Assembly (NCBI RefSeq): GCF_900114315.1
Contig: NZ_FOSQ01000009.1
Location: 175,849 to 239,848, forward strand
Length of the DNA stretch: 64,000 nucleotides
Reading direction: 5' to 3'
From: Falsiroseomonas stagni DSM 19981
GTDB taxonomy: Bacteria; Pseudomonadota; Alphaproteobacteria; Acetobacterales; Acetobacteraceae
Part shown: positions 1 through 8,480 of the stretch, piece after piece
How positions within the stretch are numbered: the first letter of the stretch is position 1
Layout: every line of letters starts with the position of its first letter
Program-made: the position numbers and the translations under genes
Notes under the pieces: model-generated
Told to the model about the DNA's origin: nothing
Seen by the model: only the letters and a program-made list of their open reading frames with translations
Databases searched by the model: none

Positions 1-2
1 TG

Positions 3-482
3 GAAGCGGAAGCCGTGCCGGCTTCGGCGCGGGAAATCCGCTGGCGCGCGGGCATGCGCTACATGCACCAGGGCTTCGAGCTTTATGTGGACTGGCCCGG
101 CCGCGCGGCGGATGATTCCGGGCTCGATGAGGCGATCAACCGCTTCCATGCGGAGCATGAGCGCCTCTACACCTTCGCGCAGCGCGACACGCCGGTGGAG
201 ATCGTGACGCTGGAGGTCGCCGCACTCGGCACGCTGCCCGGCCCGGCGGCGGAAGCCGCGCCCGCGGCCGGACCTGGTGCGCCCTCCACCCACCTGCCCG
301 TGCATCTGGAAACCGGCCTGGCCCGCGTGCCGGTGTGGCGCCGCGATGCGCTGGGCGCGGGCGCCACGGTGCTGGGGCCGGCGATCATCGTGCAGATGGA
401 TGCGACGACCTACCTGCATCCCGGCGACAGCGCGGTGATGGACGCCTTCGGGAACCTCGTGGTCGAGGTTCCCGCGGGGTAG
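3..482 (+). CDS. hyuA: Hydantoinase/oxoprolinase subunit A, C-terminal part (5' end outside window)
   Basis: The reading frame is open from the first bases of the window, so only the last ~159 codons are present. The visible part matches the C-terminal domain of HyuA/OplahA-type ATP-dependent hydantoinases: an aromatic/His-rich RYMHQGFEL stretch, then IVTLEV, then LGPAIIVQMDATTYLHPG, which corresponds to the closing barrel motif of the family. Such proteins pair with a HyuB subunit to hydrolyse hydantoins or 5-oxoproline-like lactams. The neighbouring hyuB is on the opposite strand and converges with only 2 bp between stops, which is unusual because hyuA and hyuB are normally co-directional. 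An internal GTG at 15 is an in-frame codon, not the start. The family is clear; the substrate is unknown. Confidence 0.8.
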   Translation, partial: EAEAVPASAREIRWRAGMRYMHQGFELYVDWPGRAADDSGLDEAINRFHAEHERLYTFAQRDTPVEIVTLEVAALGTLPGPAAEAAPAAGPGAPSTHLPVHLETGLARVPVWRRDALGAGATVLGPAIIVQMDATTYLHPGDSAVMDAFGNLVVEVPAG

Positions 483-484
483 CG

Positions 485-2308
485 TCAGCTCGCCATCGCG
501 TCCCACCAGGCATCAGCGTCACGATAGACGCCGCCGCGGTGGAACATCCCCTCCGCCGCCGGACGATCGGCGCGGAGGGCGGCCGTCGCCTCCTCATCCA
601 CCTCCCGGTCCGGCGTGTCGCGCAGCACCACGCCGTAATCCGCGCGCGCGGCATCCGCCGTCACGAAGCCGCCCAGCACATCCTGCCGCACGCGCCAGGC
701 TTCGCGGTCGAAGGGGTGGCCCCAGCCGCCGCCGCCGGTGCTTTCCATGCGCACCACTTCGCCGCGCTGCACCGGAATCCCCTGTGCCAGCCTGGCGACT
801 TCGCGTTCATCGGCGCGGCCGGGATTGATGATGAAGCGCCCGGGCCGCCCGGCCTGGCCGCCCTTCACGCCCCAGGGCGGGTTCTCCACATTGTCCATGC
901 GGGTGTTGAGCGTCGCGCCATCCACCAGGATCTCCATCTCCCGGATCATCCCGCATCCCCCGCGCCAGCGCCCCGGCCCGCCACTGTCGGGGCGGATGGC
1001 GTAGGTGCGGATGCGCACCGGCATATCGGTCTCGAGGAATTCGATCGGGTAGTTCTGCTGCGCGACGTAGTAGATGACATCGAGCCCATCGGCGAAGGGT
1101 CGCGCCCCCTGCCCCGTGCCATGCCCGCCCGATTTGTAGAACAGCGACCCGTCGGAGGGCTGGCGCCCCGTCAGCGTGTAGATGGTGTAGATCGAGCTCG
1201 CAGCGGGGCTGTTGCCATCGGTCGCCTGCGCCAGCAGGCCGAGGCAGCCCGATATCACGCGCGCCAGCGTGTTGGACCGCTGGCCGAGCGGCGCGGGGAA
1301 GGCCGGCTGCACGATGGTGCCGGATTTGACTAGCACCTCATCGATCGTGCGCAGCAGCCCGTCATTCATCATGACGTCGGGCTCGTTGGCGAGGAGATAC
1401 AGACCGAACACCGTATTGGGCACGGTCGGGTTCATCAGGAAGTTGATGGGCCCCTTCGCCTGCGCGTCGGAGTCGCGCGTATCCAGCGTGAAGCCGTCCT
1501 CCCGCGCCGTCAGCCCGAAGCGGACGGTGAAGGGGCCGCCGCCCTTGCCGTCGCCATCCACGCGATCGGCGAATTTCCAGTTGCCGCCGGCGGGAAAGAC
1601 CTCCGAGAGGCGGCGGCGGAACAGCCGCGCGGATTGCTCCCGCATCGCCGCGATGGCGCCGAGCAGCACGCCGGTGCCGAAGCGCGAGAACAGTTCGGCC
1701 AGCCGCTTCTCGCCGAGCCGCACGGCGGCCGTCAGCGCGCGTGTATCGCCGCGGGCGTGCTGCGGGAAGCGGGAATTGCGGACGAAGACCTCGAACAGGT
1801 CGGTGTTCAGCACGCCTTCGCGGTACAGCCTGACGGGCGGCACCATGATGCCTTCCTGGAAGACGCTTTCCGTGCCGGGCGTGTTGGACCCCGGCCAGGC
1901 GCCGCCGATATCCCGGAAATGCGCCCAGGATTGCGCGAAGGCCACCAATTCGCCGCCGACGAAGACCGGCGTGGCGAAGACCTGGTCCGACGTATGCGAT
2001 ACGCCGCCCTTCGAGATGTAGCAGTCATTGTACCAGAAGATGTCGCCGGGCCTGATATCCTCGGCCGGGAAGCGGTCCAGGATCGGGCGCATCACGTCGC
2101 CGAACAGCGGCAGCTTGGTGCCCGTCACCAGGCTGCCATCGGCGCCGTAGAAGCCGATGAAGTAGTCCTGCTTCTCCCGGATCACGGGCGACATGGCGGT
2201 GCGTTCGAGAAGCGCCTCGCATTCCGCCTGGGCGGATCGCAGCGCGCCCTTGATGATCTCGACCGTTACCGCATCGGGCGCCGCCAGCGCCACCGAACCG
2301 TCCATCAC
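485..2308 (-). CDS. hyuB: Hydantoinase/oxoprolinase subunit B (N-methylhydantoinase B family)
   Basis: A 607-residue HyuB protein, the large partner subunit of ATP-dependent hydantoinases and acetone carboxylase-like enzymes. Family signatures are present in order: an N-terminal helix with EIIKGAL and AMSPVIREKQDY, the FWYNDCY block, AHFRDIGG near residue 130, a PGTESVFQEGI segment, and a C-terminal GGGGWGHP motif. Length is close to the usual 550-650. The start is ATG at 2308, with a second ATG at 2305 equally possible. It ends 2 bp from the stop of the opposing hyuA fragment, so the two cannot share an mRNA. This suggests an inversion, or that this subunit pairs with a HyuA elsewhere, such as the gene at 30 kb. 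The substrate cannot be read from sequence. Confidence 0.88.
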   Translation of the reverse strand: MMDGSVALAAPDAVTVEIIKGALRSAQAECEALLERTAMSPVIREKQDYFIGFYGADGSLVTGTKLPLFGDVMRPILDRFPAEDIRPGDIFWYNDCYISKGGVSHTSDQVFATPVFVGGELVAFAQSWAHFRDIGGAWPGSNTPGTESVFQEGIMVPPVRLYREGVLNTDLFEVFVRNSRFPQHARGDTRALTAAVRLGEKRLAELFSRFGTGVLLGAIAAMREQSARLFRRRLSEVFPAGGNWKFADRVDGDGKGGGPFTVRFGLTAREDGFTLDTRDSDAQAKGPINFLMNPTVPNTVFGLYLLANEPDVMMNDGLLRTIDEVLVKSGTIVQPAFPAPLGQRSNTLARVISGCLGLLAQATDGNSPAASSIYTIYTLTGRQPSDGSLFYKSGGHGTGQGARPFADGLDVIYYVAQQNYPIEFLETDMPVRIRTYAIRPDSGGPGRWRGGCGMIREMEILVDGATLNTRMDNVENPPWGVKGGQAGRPGRFIINPGRADEREVARLAQGIPVQRGEVVRMESTGGGGWGHPFDREAWRVRQDVLGGFVTADAARADYGVVLRDTPDREVDEEATAALRADRPAAEGMFHRGGVYRDADAWWDAMAS

Positions 2309-2385
2309 CGTCTCCGCGCCGTCGCGGAGAACGCTAGCGGTCGCTCAGGGGTGGCGCAACGCGGCGCTCGGCATCACAGCGATCT

Positions 2386-2628
2386 TCAGCTTCTATAGCC
2401 GCGTGCCGGCGGCGGGCGCTTCGGACCCATCACCGCGTCGATCTCCGCCTTGGCGCGGTTCAGCATTTCGCCCAGCGTCTCTCCGGGATGCTCGCGCACC
2501 ATCTCCCGCGTCTGGCCGCGATTGGCCGGCGGATGGATCAGCACGGTGAAGCCCGCCTTGCCGCGGTCGAACACCTCCATGCGGTGCAGGCGGTATTCGC
2601 GGGTCTGGACGACGAGGAGTTCGGGCAT
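2386..2628 (-). CDS. Small conserved-looking hypothetical protein, 80 aa
   Basis: A short frame upstream of hyuB on the same strand, starting at ATG 2628. The product begins MPELLVVQTREYRLHR and has an alternating hydrophobic N-terminal half (VFDRGKAGFTVLIHPP) followed by a charged helical C-terminus (MVREHPGETLGEMLNRAKAEID). It has no signal peptide or membrane segment. No family is recognised. It is separated from hyuB by 77 bp and its start lies 20 bp from the 18-bp palindrome at 2648-2665, which would place it first in a small operon with hyuB. Codon usage resembles that of its neighbours. I call it a gene because of its directionality, spacing and composition; no function is proposed. 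Confidence 0.55.
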   Translation of the reverse strand: MPELLVVQTREYRLHRMEVFDRGKAGFTVLIHPPANRGQTREMVREHPGETLGEMLNRAKAEIDAVMGPKRPPPARGYRS

Positions 2629-2647
2629 CGAGGCAACCTAAGGTCTT

Positions 2648-2665
2648 GGGTCAGAGGTATGACCC
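2648..2665. promoter_or_regulatory. Perfect 18-bp palindrome, candidate operator
   Basis: GGGTCA-N6-TGACCC is a perfect inverted repeat with a 6-bp spacer, sitting in the 232-bp divergent gap between the small minus-strand gene (start 2628) and the plus-strand gene at 2861. Geometry suits a dimeric repressor. Just beyond it (2680-2686 and 2694-2700) are two GCAACAC direct repeats 14 bp apart. No regulator gene adjoins, so the cognate protein is unknown. Confidence 0.4.
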
Positions 2666-2860
2666 ATTCGTGCTGCATCGCAACACACGAATTGCAACAC
2701 CCTTGACCAGCGGCCGCGCGGCACAACCGCACGCTGTGGCGTCACAACCCCGGGGTGCCTGCCGCCCGCGGGGATTTGTTGTAGCCTCGCCCGCGCCGCC
2801 ATCCCGTGAGGATACCCGCATGAACCAGCGCCCCCTGTTCCTGCCCCGCGGGATGCGGCC

Positions 2861-4117
2861 GTGACGCTCGACCCGCGCGCGCAACTGCCGCCAGGACCGC
2901 GCCATGCCGGCATCGGCGCCGGTTTCGTCCGGGACTGCGCCATCGCGGGCGGGGCGGAGGAACGGCTGGCCAACCGCCTGGCCCTGATCGCGGAGGAGGT
3001 GCTGGGCGCCGCGCCCGCCAATGCCGGTCTGGTCGGCCTGGCGCTGGCGGACCGCCGGCACAGCATGCGGCTCTCCGTCGATTTCACCGCCTCCGACCTC
3101 GACCTCGCGGGGCTCGACCAGTCACGCCGCGGCGATATCGAGGAGGGGGAGGAAATCGGCCTCTATCTGGCCGCGCGACTCGCGGACCGGCTGACGACGG
3201 AACCGCTGGACCGTGGCGGGCTCCGCCTGTCCTTCGATGTCGGCCGCGCCTATCCCGCGATGACGCCGGATGCGGCGCCGGCGGGGCTCGGCCCGATCAG
3301 CGGCCCGGCCGCGGACCCGGATGACGCGACGCTGGCGCTGCTGGTGCAATGGGCGGAGGCCGCGGAGCTCGGCGGCCCGGCCTTCCGCACCGCACCCCGC
3401 GTGCTGGACCAGCGGGCGCAGGGGGACCTTTTCGCCCGCGTCGCGCTGGATGCAAGGCGGCGGCCCGTGGGCGGGCTGTTCTGGCACCCCTTCGGCCGCC
3501 GGCTGATGGAACTGGCCGGCCCTGCCCTGCTGCTGCCGGAAGGCGAGGCTCGCGCGGCGGTGGCGGGGGCGTTGCTGGATGCGGCGCTGGCCGGGCTGGT
3601 GCGGAAGAAGATCCAGGGCCTGGTGGTGCTGGAACCCTCCCCCGACATGCCCCGCGCGGGGTTCGAGACGGTGGGCCACCTGCCAAGTGCGGATGGCGCC
3701 ACCTGGCCCGTCCTGTTCCGGGCGCTGGAGGAAGATCCGGGCGGCATTTCCTGGGTGCCCGCCGTGCTGAAGGATTGGGTGACGGCCACCACCCGCCGCC
3801 TGGCCCTCGGCCGGGACATCGAGGAGCCGGCCCGCCCCAAGCGCGCCACCGGCGCCGCCATGGCCGCCGAGACGGATCGCGCCCGCGGCCGTGTCACGCT
3901 GCGGTCCCTGATCGCGGCCGGCGATGCGGCGGAGGTCGCGGCCGGCAACGTCGCGCTGTTCCGCGACCAGGGCTTCTCCGAGATCCGCGCGCTGCTCGAC
4001 CTCGGCAAGCCGGACCAGGCCGCCTTCGCGGAGGGGCTGGTGCAGGCGGGGCTGGCGCCCGCCGCGCTGATCCCCGATGCCGCCGGCGACCTTCTGCTGC
4101 TGGCCGCCGCGGAATGA
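2861..4117 (+). CDS. Two-domain protein: HATPase-like N-terminus plus acyltransferase-like C-terminus
   Basis: A 418-residue protein starting with GTG at 2861. Residues ~25-130 resemble an RsbW/SpoIIAB-type GHKL ATPase: RLALIAEEVL in the N-box position, and an EEIGLYLAARLADRL plus GGLRLSF pattern at the end of such a fold, although a clean G-box is not visible. The remainder (from ~155) has a GNAT-like feel (VALDARRRPVGGLFW, LVVLEPSPDMPRAGFETVGHLP). This assignment is weak. The stop overlaps the next gene's ATG (ATGA at 4114), so the protein is translationally coupled to a HisC-like aminotransferase. A 14-codon frame beginning at ATG 2820 ends inside the GTG start and may be a leader. Function is unknown; a regulatory kinase/anti-sigma-like role is only a guess. 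Confidence 0.6.
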   Translation: MTLDPRAQLPPGPRHAGIGAGFVRDCAIAGGAEERLANRLALIAEEVLGAAPANAGLVGLALADRRHSMRLSVDFTASDLDLAGLDQSRRGDIEEGEEIGLYLAARLADRLTTEPLDRGGLRLSFDVGRAYPAMTPDAAPAGLGPISGPAADPDDATLALLVQWAEAAELGGPAFRTAPRVLDQRAQGDLFARVALDARRRPVGGLFWHPFGRRLMELAGPALLLPEGEARAAVAGALLDAALAGLVRKKIQGLVVLEPSPDMPRAGFETVGHLPSADGATWPVLFRALEEDPGGISWVPAVLKDWVTATTRRLALGRDIEEPARPKRATGAAMAAETDRARGRVTLRSLIAAGDAAEVAAGNVALFRDQGFSEIRALLDLGKPDQAAFAEGLVQAGLAPAALIPDAAGDLLLLAAAE

Positions 4118-5226
4118 AGGACTTCGCGCTGGATCGTCTGGTCCCGGCGCATGTCCGGGCCTTCGAGGCCTATGTGCCGAGCCCGCCGGATGACGTGCTC
4201 TGCCGGCGCTTCGGCGTGCCGCAGCTGCACCGGCTGAACAACAACGAGAACCCGCTCGGCCCGCCCGAAGCCGCGCGCGCGATGATGGCGGCCTGGAAGC
4301 CCGAACACGCCGCGCTCTATCCGCAGGGGGATGGCTGGCACCTCCGCCGCGCGCTCGGCCGGCAGTTCGACATCGACCCGGAGCAGCTGATCCTGGGCAA
4401 TGGCGCGAACGAGGTCATCGCCTTCGTCATCAAGGCCTTCTGCGAGCCCGGCGACAACATCGTCACGGCCGACCGCACCTTCGCCGTCTATGAATGGCTG
4501 GCGAGCTTTTCCGGCGTCGAGCCGAAGCTGGTGCCGCTGCGCGACTACGCCTTCGACGCGGCGGCGATGCTGGAGGCGATCGACGACCGCACGCGCGTGG
4601 TCTTCGTCTGCAATCCCAACAACCCCACCGGCACCTGGTGGACGCATGACGAACTGGACGCCTTCATGGACGCGGTGGATGGCCGCGCCATCGTGGTGGC
4701 GGACGAAGCCTATGCCGAATTCGCCGAAGACCCCGCCTTCCCCGACAGCTTCGCGCTGATGCAGCGCCACCCCAACCTCATCGTCTTCCGCACCTTTTCC
4801 AAGATGTGGGGCCTGGCGGGCTTGCGCATCGGCTGGATGGCGGCGAGCCCCGATGTCGCCGCGACGGTGAAGAAGACCTCCATCAGCTACAGCGTGAACC
4901 TGCTGGCGATGGAGGCCGCGCGCGCGGCGGTGTGGGACGAGGCGCATGTGGCGGCGACGCGCGCCCATATGCGCGAAGCCCGCGCCGGCGTCGCGGAACT
5001 GGCCGCGCGGCTTGGCCTGACCATGATCGGCGATGTGGGGAATTTCTGCATGCTGCGCCTGCCGGTCAGCGACACGGTGGCGCATCGGCGGCTGATGGGG
5101 CGCGGCGTCATGGCGCGGGCGATGACCAGCTTCCGCTATCCCGGCTGGCTGCGCGTCAGCCTCGGCCCCGCCGCCGCCATGGCGGCCTTCGCGACGGCGC
5201 TGGAGGAGGTGCTGGCGGAGGGCTGA
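4114..5226 (+). CDS. PLP-dependent class I/II aminotransferase, histidinol-phosphate aminotransferase-like
   Basis: A 370-residue fold-type I aminotransferase. Landmarks: substrate loop NNNENPLGPP, the CNPNNPTGTWW motif, DEAYAEF with the PLP-ring aspartate, and TFSKMWGLAGLRIGW with the PLP-binding Lys230. The C-terminal RVSLG supplies the carboxylate-binding arginine. These patterns and the length (350-375 typical) place it in the HisC/CobD branch. Start at ATG 4114 is chosen because it overlaps the upstream stop (ATGA) and precedes the conserved N-terminus; frame upstream of this is a shadow of the preceding gene. No other his genes are present, so this is probably a paralogue acting on another amino acid or phosphono/phospho substrate. 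Confidence 0.85.
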   Translation: MKDFALDRLVPAHVRAFEAYVPSPPDDVLCRRFGVPQLHRLNNNENPLGPPEAARAMMAAWKPEHAALYPQGDGWHLRRALGRQFDIDPEQLILGNGANEVIAFVIKAFCEPGDNIVTADRTFAVYEWLASFSGVEPKLVPLRDYAFDAAAMLEAIDDRTRVVFVCNPNNPTGTWWTHDELDAFMDAVDGRAIVVADEAYAEFAEDPAFPDSFALMQRHPNLIVFRTFSKMWGLAGLRIGWMAASPDVAATVKKTSISYSVNLLAMEAARAAVWDEAHVAATRAHMREARAGVAELAARLGLTMIGDVGNFCMLRLPVSDTVAHRRLMGRGVMARAMTSFRYPGWLRVSLGPAAAMAAFATALEEVLAEG

Positions 5227-5248
5227 GGCGCCCCCCGCCAGACCTGGA

Positions 5249-5800
5249 TCAGCCGCGCCGCTGGAACAGCGCGGAAGCGGCGATGACGATGCCGACCTTC
5301 GTCGCCTCGCCCAGCAGGAAGGGCAGGACGCCGATGGCCAGCAGCTTGTCCGCCGGCACGAAGAAGGCCAGCCAGGCGACGCCGAGGCCGTAGATCGCGA
5401 CCACGCCTGCCAGCAGCGCCAGGCAGCGGCCCGCCAGCCCGCGCCCTTCCGCCAGCGTGCCGGTGAGCCAGGAGGCCACCAGGAAGCCCGCGAGGTAACC
5501 GCCCGTCGGCCCCGCCATGTAGAGCAGGCCGACGCCCCGTTCCGGCGATCCCGCGAAGACCGGCAGCCCGGTGGCGCCGGCCATCAGATAGGCCGCCATG
5601 ATGGCGGTGGCCAGGCGCGGCCCGGCGAGGATGGCGAAGCCCAGCACCGCCATGGTCTGCAACGTCATCGGCACGGGCCAGAAGGGGATCTGCGTCTTGG
5701 CGGCCAGCGTCATGAGGGCGACGCCGACCAGCAGCACGATGCCCTGGTGCAGAAGCCGCTGCGGCGCCGGCACGGTCTGGGCGGGGTGGAGGATGGACAT
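5249..5800 (-). CDS. bioY: BioY-family biotin uptake S-component
   Basis: An integral membrane protein of 183 residues with about six hydrophobic segments. BioY hallmarks are seen: AAKTQIPFWPVPMTLQ near the N-terminus, ATGLPVFAGSPERGVGLLYMAGPTGGY in two adjoining stretches (the biotin-binding GPTGGY loop), and a hydrophobic C-terminus with GEATKVGI. It carries biotin across the membrane alone or with the ECF module; no bioM or bioN is in the window. I choose ATG 5800 because GGGAAATCACC precedes it and the family starts here; the frame continues upstream to 5869 without resemblance. It is the last gene of a minus-strand run and follows the MFS gene with ~100 bp. Confidence 0.9.
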   Translation of the reverse strand: MSILHPAQTVPAPQRLLHQGIVLLVGVALMTLAAKTQIPFWPVPMTLQTMAVLGFAILAGPRLATAIMAAYLMAGATGLPVFAGSPERGVGLLYMAGPTGGYLAGFLVASWLTGTLAEGRGLAGRCLALLAGVVAIYGLGVAWLAFFVPADKLLAIGVLPFLLGEATKVGIVIAASALFQRRG

Positions 5801-5900
5801 GGTGATTTCCCGTTTTGTCGAAAGCAGGCACGCCACGCCTGATTGGCCGATCCGGGCCGCCCCGCGCAAGCGGGCTGAACCCCACTGTGCAAGCGCCCGT

Positions 5901-7100
5901 TCAGCGCGGCAGCCGCAGCAGCATCGGCACGGCCGGCGCCAGCAGCACTGCCGCCAGCACGAAGGCGGCGGGGTAGCCGGCCCAGTTCACCACCAACCCG
6001 GCCAGCAGCGGGCCGAACAGGTAGCCCACCTGCAGGGTCAGCATCATCAAATTGATGTTGGCCCCACGCTGCGCCGGCGGCGAATGGCGGTGCATCAGCG
6101 CGTTCAGCAGCGGCAGGCAGGCGCCGAACCCGATGCCCAGCAGCAGCGCCACCGGCACCAGCACCCAGGCGCCCATCGCCGTGCCCCCGATCGGCAGCGC
6201 CAGCAGCACCAGCGCCAGCGTCACCACCGCGGCGCCGAAGGCGGAGGCGCGCCGCTGGTCCAGCCGGTCGAACAGCTTCCCGGCCGACAGGCGCAGCACC
6301 ATGATGGTGCCGGTCTGGAGCGCGAAGAACAGGCCGACCAGCGCTTCCCCGCCCAGTTCCAGGGCACGCCCCTTGGCCATGCTGAACAGCACGGCATGGG
6401 CGATGAAGGCGGCGGTGTTGATGAGCAGCAGCGCCAGCACCGGCCCGCCGCGCCAGCCCGCCTTCCCGCCCGGCGCGCCCGCGACATCGGAAGACGGCGG
6501 CGCCACACGGCGTGCCAGCACCACGGCCAGCAGCAGCGCGGGCGCCTGCAGCAGCGCCATGGCCGCATACTGGTTGCCCGCATCGCCGCCGAAGGATGGC
6601 AGGGTCAGTTCCAGCAGCGGCGGCAGCAGGGCGAAGGGCAGCAGATCCGCCACCGAGAAGAGGCTGTAGGCCTCCCCGGCCCGCTGCGGCGGCACCAGGG
6701 CCACGAAGCGCGTGGTGATGCCGACCAGCGTCAGGACGAAGCCGAAGCCATGCAGCAGCCGCAGGCCCACGAAGGCGAGGAGGCCATCCGCCACCAGATA
6801 GAGCGGCAGGACCAGCAGCGTGACGGCGAAGCCCGCCACCGTGCACCATCCCGCGCTGGCCACGGAAACCCGCGCCGCGACGGAGGGCATCAGCACCAGC
6901 GCCACCAGCGTGAAGGCCGCGATGGTGCCCCCGGCCTGCGCCGCATCCAGCCCCTTGCCGCGCAGCCAGGGCTCCAGCCCGTAGAAGGCCGCCAGATTGG
7001 CGAAGCCCAGCAGGGCCAGCGCCAGCACCCCCGCGATATCGCCCCGCCAGAGCCGCGGCGGCGGATCGGCCGCGGGCCGCGTCGTGGTGCTGCCTTCCAT
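5901..7100 (-). CDS. MFS transporter
   Basis: A 399-residue protein with about twelve hydrophobic segments split by a hydrophilic central loop near residue 200 (SSDVAGAPGGKAGW), typical of the major facilitator superfamily. A basic/charged loop between helices 2 and 3 corresponds to motif A position, and GGEALVGLFFALQTG opens the second half. Substrate is not recognisable; the overall look is of a drug/metabolite efflux or sugar-type MFS. It starts at ATG 7100 and lies between bioY downstream and a PrpF-family gene upstream on the same strand, but a 169-bp gap with a strong inverted repeat separates it from the latter. Confidence 0.85.
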   Translation of the reverse strand: MEGSTTTRPAADPPPRLWRGDIAGVLALALLGFANLAAFYGLEPWLRGKGLDAAQAGGTIAAFTLVALVLMPSVAARVSVASAGWCTVAGFAVTLLVLPLYLVADGLLAFVGLRLLHGFGFVLTLVGITTRFVALVPPQRAGEAYSLFSVADLLPFALLPPLLELTLPSFGGDAGNQYAAMALLQAPALLLAVVLARRVAPPSSDVAGAPGGKAGWRGGPVLALLLINTAAFIAHAVLFSMAKGRALELGGEALVGLFFALQTGTIMVLRLSAGKLFDRLDQRRASAFGAAVVTLALVLLALPIGGTAMGAWVLVPVALLLGIGFGACLPLLNALMHRHSPPAQRGANINLMMLTLQVGYLFGPLLAGLVVNWAGYPAAFVLAAVLLAPAVPMLLRLPR

Positions 7101-7170
7101 GCCGCCGCCCCTCCCCCTACAGGCGAAGCGACGCTACCAGCAACAACCACGGCGCGACAGACGCCTGGCT

Positions 7171-7267
7171 GGCTGCGGAAGAACGGGCGGCTGAGGAGGG
7201 GCGAGCGGCCGACGCACCCTGCGCGGAAAGGCGCCGTCCAGCCGACCCGTCCCGTTCTTCCGAAGCC
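7171..7267. repeat. Inverted repeat, 17-bp arms with one mismatch (97-bp element)
   Basis: GGCTGCGGAAGAACGGG at 7171-7187 pairs with CCCGTTCTTCCGAAGCC at 7251-7267 with one mismatch; inside, CGGCTG (7188-7193) also pairs with CAGCCG (7239-7244), leaving a 6-nt bulge on the right. It lies wholly between the MFS start (7100) and the PrpF-family stop (7270). It could be a transcript-end hairpin for the upstream gene or a small miniature element; no target-site duplication is evident and no T-run follows. Confidence 0.6.
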
Positions 7268-7269
7268 TG

Positions 7270-8427
7270 CTAGCCCCGGACCAGCACCGAACCCTCGAAC
7301 AGCCGGCGCTGGGTACGGAACAGGGTCGCGTGCTCGCAATGGAAGCCGCCCTTCGCGCCCGCATCGCCCTGCACCGCGGCATCCACCACCGCGATGCCGG
7401 AGGCATGGCCGATGCGGATCGGCGCGCCGGGATCGGCCGGCCCCAGCAGCCGCACCGGCAGGCTGCCCGGGATGCGGCACGCCACCGCCAGGCACAGCGC
7501 GCCGGTCGCCGTCACCGCCCGGTGCGGCTGGCCCATGGAGATGATGCGGATGTGCAGATCGACCTCCGACGCGGAGAGAACGCGGCCACTGGCCAGCCTG
7601 GCCTCCACCGGCGCCCACAGCATCGCGATCCGCGGCAGGCTCGGCCGGGCGCGGGCGGCCTCGGCGTCCGTCGCGACGCCCATCGCCACGGCGGCGTGGC
7701 GGCGGATGGCGTCCAGCTTCTCCAGCAGCGCCCCCTCCCCATCCAGCGCCTGCGCCGTGTCCACGCCTTGCCGCCCCATCGCCGCCGCCGCGACGAAGAC
7801 GCAGGGGCTGGCGGCATCGACCATCGTGGCCTCCACCGCCCCGACGCCCGGCACGTCCAGCCGGTCCAGCACGCGGCCGCTCGGCAGCAGCGCGCCGGTG
7901 CGGGCGCCGCCGGGGTCGAGGAAATCGAGCCGCACGGGCGCGCCGCTGCCGGCGACGCCATCCAGCACGAAATCGCCATCCACCATCGCCTCGCCGTCCC
8001 GCGCCTCGAACCGCGCGCGGATGATGCGGCCGGCATTGGTGTCGTGGATGCGGACCTCGACGGGGCCGTCCTTGGGCGCGTGCGGCAGCATGCCCTCGTC
8101 CAGCGCGAAGGGGCCGATGGCGGAGGACATGTTGCCGCAGCTGCCGCCGTAATCGACCAGCGCGTCCTTCACCGCCACCTGGCCGAAGGTGTAGTCCACA
8201 TCCGCATCGGGGCGCGTCGGCGGGCCGACGATGCAGACCTTGCTGAGCGAGGAAACTCCGCCGCCCATGCCATCCAGCTGCCGCGCCTCCGGGTCCGGCG
8301 ACCCGATGGCGGCGAGGAAGATCGGGTCCCATGCCGCGCGATCCGCCGGCAGATCCTGCCGGCGGAACATGATGGCGCGGGAGGTGCCGCCGCGCATGAA
8401 CACCGCCCTGAACCGCCGCTGTGGCAT
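7270..8427 (-). CDS. PrpF-family isomerase (4-oxalomesaconate tautomerase / 2-methylaconitate isomerase type)
   Basis: A 385-residue PrpF-domain protein of the diaminopimelate epimerase fold. Signatures: FMRGGTSRAIMFRRQDLP at the N-terminus, LDGMGGGVSSLSKVCIV, a YGGSCGNMSSAIGPFAL segment carrying the conserved Cys-Gly-Asn, and VPGVGAVEATMVDAA. Family members move a double bond in unsaturated tricarboxylates; those near Bug proteins are often 4-oxalomesaconate tautomerases of gallate/protocatechuate breakdown. Two Bug genes lie immediately upstream on the same strand, consistent with uptake of a carboxylic acid substrate. It starts at ATG 8427, 53 bp after the upstream gene. Exact substrate unknown. 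Confidence 0.85.
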   Translation of the reverse strand: MPQRRFRAVFMRGGTSRAIMFRRQDLPADRAAWDPIFLAAIGSPDPEARQLDGMGGGVSSLSKVCIVGPPTRPDADVDYTFGQVAVKDALVDYGGSCGNMSSAIGPFALDEGMLPHAPKDGPVEVRIHDTNAGRIIRARFEARDGEAMVDGDFVLDGVAGSGAPVRLDFLDPGGARTGALLPSGRVLDRLDVPGVGAVEATMVDAASPCVFVAAAAMGRQGVDTAQALDGEGALLEKLDAIRRHAAVAMGVATDAEAARARPSLPRIAMLWAPVEARLASGRVLSASEVDLHIRIISMGQPHRAVTATGALCLAVACRIPGSLPVRLLGPADPGAPIRIGHASGIAVVDAAVQGDAGAKGGFHCEHATLFRTQRRLFEGSVLVRG

Positions 8428-8480
8428 GCCGCCCCTCCCCCCGATGGAGGAGTGGTTCTAGGGCGGCGCGGCGGTGCGCG

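Noticed and set aside
5598..7544. Long plus-strand frame rich in Gln, His and Arg over the MFS and bioY genes
   Set aside because: Antisense of hydrophobic membrane-protein codons yields such Q/H/R-rich chains; no start signal or motif.
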